A stretch of DNA of 8,743 bases, taken from the NCBI GenBank assembly GCA_015487435.1, contig WFPU01000288.1, forward strand, positions 1 to 8,743, read 5' to 3'. The notes under the pieces are model-generated. The model did not search any database and had not been told where the DNA came from. It saw nothing but the letters and a program-made list of their open reading frames with translations. The stretch is from Sulfurimonas sp. (lineage in GTDB: Bacteria > Campylobacterota > Campylobacteria > Campylobacterales > Sulfurimonadaceae). Of the stretch, positions 6,598 through 8,743 are shown one piece after another. Each line of letters begins with the position of its first letter. Position 1 is the first letter of the stretch. Position numbers and translations under genes: made by a program.

Positions 6598-6944
6598 AAG
6601 ATGCAATATTATCTACTCTAAAAGAGATAGAGGAAAAAGAGAAATCTCAACTATTACAGCCTAAGAAAAAACCTTTTGAGGTAAAAGAAAAGATAGAATT
6701 AGAACAAATTATTCAAAAAGGTGAAAATAAAGATATTGAGTTATCTTCAAATAAAAATTTAATTTCCCAAGAAGAGACATTTTTATTATCAACAAGAGAG
6801 AGATTATTAGTGTTATTTGAAGGTTTTCAAGCACCAAACAATACAAATATAGAAGCGAAAATAGATTTAACCCTTAATTTTTTGGAATATATGTTAGCTT
6901 CAATAGATAGCAGAATAGACGAGATAAAAAAAGGTACTCATTAA
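6588..6944 (+). CDS. CiaD-like domain protein
   Basis: This 118-residue protein has a charged, low-complexity N-terminal half (LKEIEEKEKS, KKKPFEVKEK) and a conserved-looking C-terminal helical block at 60-113 (SQEETFLLSTRERLLVLFEG, then KIDLTLNFLEYMLASIDSRI). That block resembles the end of Campylobacter jejuni CiaD (Cj0788), an effector that in C. jejuni is exported through the flagellar apparatus and promotes host-cell invasion. Context agrees: in C. jejuni ciaD lies two genes before purU, and here it lies directly before purU. The role in a probably free-living relative is unknown; it may be the ancestral non-virulence form. AGGTGG precedes the ATG, and the stop overlaps the purU start (TAATG). 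Assignment is from memory of the family. Confidence 0.7.
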   Translation: MELEDAILSTLKEIEEKEKSQLLQPKKKPFEVKEKIELEQIIQKGENKDIELSSNKNLISQEETFLLSTRERLLVLFEGFQAPNNTNIEAKIDLTLNFLEYMLASIDSRIDEIKKGTH

Positions 6945-7780
6945 TGGGACAATTTAGAGTTTTAATTGATGCGAATGATGAAAAAGGACTAGTATATAAG
7001 ATATCTACAATTTTTTATGAGTATGGATTAAACATATTATCAAATAATGAGTTTGTTGATAAAATAAATGGCAAATTTTTTATGCGCAGTGTAGTGGAGG
7101 GTGACATAGATGCAAATAATCTTAAAAAATCTCTCACCAACTTACTTCCAATAAGCTCAAATATTGATGTAATTAAACCAGCTAAAAAAAATATTGTAAT
7201 AATGGCTACAAAAGAGATGCACGCATTAGGTGATATATTGATTCGACATGAAGCTGGTGAGTTAGATGCTAATGTGCTTGGCGTTATATCTAATTACAGT
7301 GAGCTTGAGTCGTTAGTAAATAAATTTGATATACCATTTATGACTATCTCTCACGTTGATTTAAATAGAGATGAACATGAAGAAAAAATATTAGATTATT
7401 TATCAACTTTAAAAGATATTGATTATATCGTTTTAGCAAAATATATGAGGATATTAACACCTAAGTTTGTAGAGGCATATAAAGATAAAATAATTAATAT
7501 ACACCACTCTTTCTTACCTGCATTTATTGGAGCAAACCCTTATAAACAAGCTTATGAACGCGGTGTTAAAATTATTGGTGCTACTGCTCATTTTGTAAAT
7601 AATAACCTTGATGAAGGTCCAATTATTTCTCAAGAAGTTATCCATGTAGATCATGCCTATAGTTGGCGTGACATGCAACAAAGTGGCAGAAATGTTGAAA
7701 AGATTGTTTTATCACACGCTTTAAAACTAGCACTTGAAGACAGGATTTTTGTATATGCCAACAAAAGTGTAATCTTTTGA
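6944..7780 (+). CDS. purU: Formyltetrahydrofolate deformylase PurU
   Basis: PurU hydrolyses 10-formyltetrahydrofolate to formate and tetrahydrofolate, balancing one-carbon pools and supplying formate for the PurT step of purine synthesis. The 278 residues split into an N-terminal ACT regulatory domain (about 4-75, FRVLIDANDEKGLVYKIS) and a formyltransferase-fold domain (about 81-260). The family's catalytic triad is present: N185 and H187 in INIHHSFLP and D223 in LDEGPIISQE, with the same spacing as in PurN. GANPYKQAYERGVKIIGATA supports PurU rather than PurN. In enteric PurU the ACT domain senses glycine and methionine; whether this one does is not shown. It overlaps the CiaD-like gene by one base. 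Confidence 0.96.
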   Translation: MGQFRVLIDANDEKGLVYKISTIFYEYGLNILSNNEFVDKINGKFFMRSVVEGDIDANNLKKSLTNLLPISSNIDVIKPAKKNIVIMATKEMHALGDILIRHEAGELDANVLGVISNYSELESLVNKFDIPFMTISHVDLNRDEHEEKILDYLSTLKDIDYIVLAKYMRILTPKFVEAYKDKIINIHHSFLPAFIGANPYKQAYERGVKIIGATAHFVNNNLDEGPIISQEVIHVDHAYSWRDMQQSGRNVEKIVLSHALKLALEDRIFVYANKSVIF

Positions 7781-7792
7781 GAAGGTTTGTAG

Positions 7793-8263
7793 ATGTCATT
7801 TAATTTAGTTCTTGTACATCCACAAATTCCAAATAACACTGGTGCAATTGGTAGATTATGTGTAAACGCTGGTGCATCTCTTCATATTATCAAACCAATA
7901 GCATTTGATATAGATGAAAAAGCTGTTCGTAGGGCAGGGCTTGACTATTGGGATAAGCTTGATTTGCATATATGGGAATCTATAGATGATTTCTTTGCTA
8001 AAAATCAAATAACAAACAATGCTTATTTTGCAACTACAAAAACTAATAAGCCATATTTTGAGGCTAATTTTAAAGATGATGACTTTATATTTTTTGGAAG
8101 TGAAACAGCTGGTATTCCTGAAAATATTTTAAATAGATTTAAAGATCAAAATATAACTATACCTATGACAAAAGATGGAAGAAGCCTAAATTTGGCTATA
8201 AGCACAGGGATTATACTTTATGATGCTATTAGACAAACTTACAACTCTTTTGCAAAGGACTAA
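7793..8263 (+). CDS. trmL: tRNA (cytidine/uridine-2'-O-)-methyltransferase TrmL
   Basis: TrmL is a trefoil-knot (SPOUT) methyltransferase that uses S-adenosylmethionine to methylate the ribose of wobble base 34 in leucine tRNAs. At 156 residues it has the normal length for this minimal, single-domain dimeric enzyme. Motifs are IPNNTGAIGRLCVNAGA (12-28), RRAGLDYW (46-53), FGSETAGIPE (101-110) and IPMTKDGRSLNLAIS (123-137), the last two forming the cofactor knot. It begins 12 bp after purU behind GAAGG. The link to a leucine operon through leucine tRNAs is appealing but probably coincidental. Confidence 0.95.
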   Translation: MSFNLVLVHPQIPNNTGAIGRLCVNAGASLHIIKPIAFDIDEKAVRRAGLDYWDKLDLHIWESIDDFFAKNQITNNAYFATTKTNKPYFEANFKDDDFIFFGSETAGIPENILNRFKDQNITIPMTKDGRSLNLAISTGIILYDAIRQTYNSFAKD

Positions 8264-8266
8264 AAT

Positions 8267-8434
8267 ATGGGCACAATCATAGATAGTATAATGCTCATTC
8301 TTTTTGTGATATTTATGATATTTGTTTTTGGTGGCTATCATAAAAATAAATCTACTGAGCGTGAGGCACTAGAAGAAAAAAAAGTAAATTCACAGAGCGA
8401 TACTGAATCTAATAAAGATTCAAAAGTTAATTAA
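8267..8434 (+). CDS. 55-residue single-pass membrane protein, CcoQ/FixQ-like in shape
   Basis: The ORF begins 3 bp after trmL with a strong ribosome site (AAAGGA at 8254-8259), so it is very probably translated as the last gene of the operon. Residues about 8-23 (IMLILFVIFMIFVFGG) form one transmembrane helix, followed by positive residues (HKNK) and a hydrophilic tail rich in E, K, S and D. The positive-inside rule puts the N terminus outside and the tail in the cytoplasm. Size, topology and tail recall CcoQ/FixQ, the small subunit of cbb3 cytochrome oxidase, but no ccoNOP genes are nearby and such short proteins resemble each other by chance. Function is left open. Confidence 0.75.
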   Translation: MGTIIDSIMLILFVIFMIFVFGGYHKNKSTEREALEEKKVNSQSDTESNKDSKVN

Positions 8435-8518
8435 CTAAAAAACTTTATTCGCCCATTTCTCAATTTCTGATTCAAATCTTTGAAATAAACTTTCTGCATT
8501 TTTTATAATTTTTGCCAT
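8435..8518 (-). CDS. Possible 27-residue amphipathic small protein
   Basis: Read on the minus strand, an ATG at 8518 opens 27 codons ending in TAG at 8435. A good ribosome site (AAAAGGAT, 8531 down to 8524) stands 6 nt ahead. The peptide begins MAKIIKNAESLF and ends EKWANKVF. Hydrophobic residues recur at 4, 5, 8, 11, 12, 15, 19, 22, 23, 26 and 27, one face of an ideal amphipathic helix; net charge is about +1. It has no membrane-spanning run but could bind a membrane surface or another helix. A plausible sigma-70 promoter lies upstream, overlapping a 25-bp palindrome shared with a divergent gene. Its stop codon abuts that of the 8267-8434 gene. I know no family for it. Confidence 0.5.
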   Translation of the reverse strand: MAKIIKNAESLFQRFESEIEKWANKVF

Positions 8519-8552
8519 TTTTTATCCTTTTATTTAAAAATCATATCGCAAA

Positions 8553-8580
8553 ATGATATAAAATATAAAAAATATGTCAA
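8553..8580 (-). promoter_or_regulatory. Probable promoter of the 27-residue ORF
   Basis: On the minus strand, a consensus -35 TTGACA (8580 down to 8575) is followed after 16 bp by TATCAT (8558-8553), one base off the -10 consensus. Transcription would start near 8546, giving a leader of about 28 nt with the AAAAGGAT ribosome site. The -35 lies wholly inside the left arm of the 8569-8593 palindrome, so a protein bound there would block it. A weak ATCAT..ATGAT repeat (8540-8557) overlaps the -10. Confidence 0.5.
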
Positions 8581-8593
8581 ATTGACATATTTT
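8569..8593. promoter_or_regulatory. Perfect 25-bp palindrome, candidate operator
   Basis: AAAATATGTCAA (8569-8580) and TTGACATATTTT (8582-8593) are exact reverse complements around a single central A. The palindrome lies between two divergent genes, covers the minus-strand -35 and ends 2 bp before the plus-strand -35. Twelve-base half sites with one central base suit a homodimeric helix-turn-helix repressor. As an RNA stem it would have essentially no loop, so a DNA site is the better reading. Confidence 0.7.
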
Positions 8594-8595
8594 CT

Positions 8596-8624
8596 TTGAC
8601 TTTTTTTTAAAATATTATTATAAT
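8596..8624 (+). promoter_or_regulatory. Sigma-70 promoter of the right-edge gene
   Basis: TTGACT (8596-8601) and TATAAT (8619-8624) are separated by exactly 17 bp, an unusually complete sigma-70 promoter for an AT-rich Campylobacterota-like genome. The start would be near 8631, about 34 nt before the ATG at 8665, with GGAG (8654-8657) as ribosome site. It abuts the candidate operator on its upstream side. Confidence 0.7.
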
Positions 8625-8664
8625 TGAGACTACTAATTTATATAAAAAATGCCGGAGAAATATT

Positions 8665-8743
8665 ATGAACAGTTTTAATTCAATTGTAGAAGAGATTAAA
8701 AGTATAATATCAACTACTTTTAATGGCAAAAAAGTTTTTGACA
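8665..8743 (+). CDS. N-terminal fragment, probable CI/S24-type helix-turn-helix regulator
   Basis: The frame starts at an ATG behind GGAG and runs open off the window, giving 26 residues (MNSFNSIVEEIKSIIS, then FNGKKVFD). An amphipathic first helix followed by a KKVFD-type sequence resembles the start of Campylobacterota proteins with a CI-repressor-like helix-turn-helix and a C-terminal S24 peptidase-like domain, as I remember them; the DNA-binding helices would lie just beyond the edge. The strong promoter and the adjoining palindrome fit an autoregulated repressor. With only 26 residues visible the family call is inference, but that a gene starts here is well supported. Confidence 0.55.
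   Translation, partial: MNSFNSIVEEIKSIISTTFNGKKVFD

Noticed and set aside
7657..7839. 60-codon minus-strand ORF across the purU-trmL junction
   Set aside because: It overlaps conserved coding sequence of two certain genes and has no supporting signal.
8582..8613. TTGACA in the right arm of the palindrome as an alternative plus-strand -35
   Set aside because: The nearest -10-like sequence (TAAAAT at 8608) gives a 20-bp spacer, while TTGACT at 8596 gives exactly 17 bp to TATAAT.

Overview
The window is AT-rich, tightly packed bacterial DNA with 14 complete or partial reading frames that I can support, and no rRNA, tRNA, CRISPR array, transposase or phage structural gene. The gene content, the poly-T/TTTTGC-TATAAT type of sigma-70 promoter, a sigma-54 promoter in front of rod genes, and a CiaD-like gene next to purU all point to the Campylobacterota (Epsilonproteobacteria). 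A free-living Sulfurimonas-like lineage fits best, but that is inference from family knowledge and no search was run.

Region by region: (1) positions 1-83 hold the C-terminal tail of an unidentified membrane protein, convergent with the next unit. (2) A minus-strand unit (97-2649) carries rpoD, the primary sigma factor, and 12 bp downstream a 227-residue protein that looks like a PAS plus degenerate histidine-kinase ATPase fold. (3) A 282-bp divergent intergenic region (2650-2931) holds a probable rpoD promoter, an 84-bp imperfect palindromic repeat and a textbook sigma-54 promoter. (4) flgF and flgG (2932-4555) encode flagellar rod proteins. (5) A hairpin and a sigma-70 promoter precede a long plus-strand gene train (4688-8434): leuD, a possible 28-codon linker ORF, leuB, a small TPR protein, a CiaD-like protein, purU, trmL and a 55-residue single-pass membrane protein. 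Gaps of 12 bp or less, or overlaps, join all of these except leuD-leuB, so they probably form one operon. (6) The last 300 bp contain a 27-codon minus-strand ORF, a divergent promoter pair built around a perfect 25-bp palindrome, and the first 26 codons of a plus-strand gene, probably a phage-repressor-like regulator.

Functionally, most of the window is housekeeping: transcription initiation (RpoD), the distal rod of the flagellum under sigma-54 control, leucine biosynthesis (LeuD, LeuB), one-carbon metabolism (PurU releases formate for purine synthesis) and tRNA wobble methylation (TrmL). The least explained and most interesting parts are the regulator/27-aa peptide module at the right end, the degenerate kinase-like partner of rpoD, the CiaD-like gene, and the hidden ORF between leuD and leuB.
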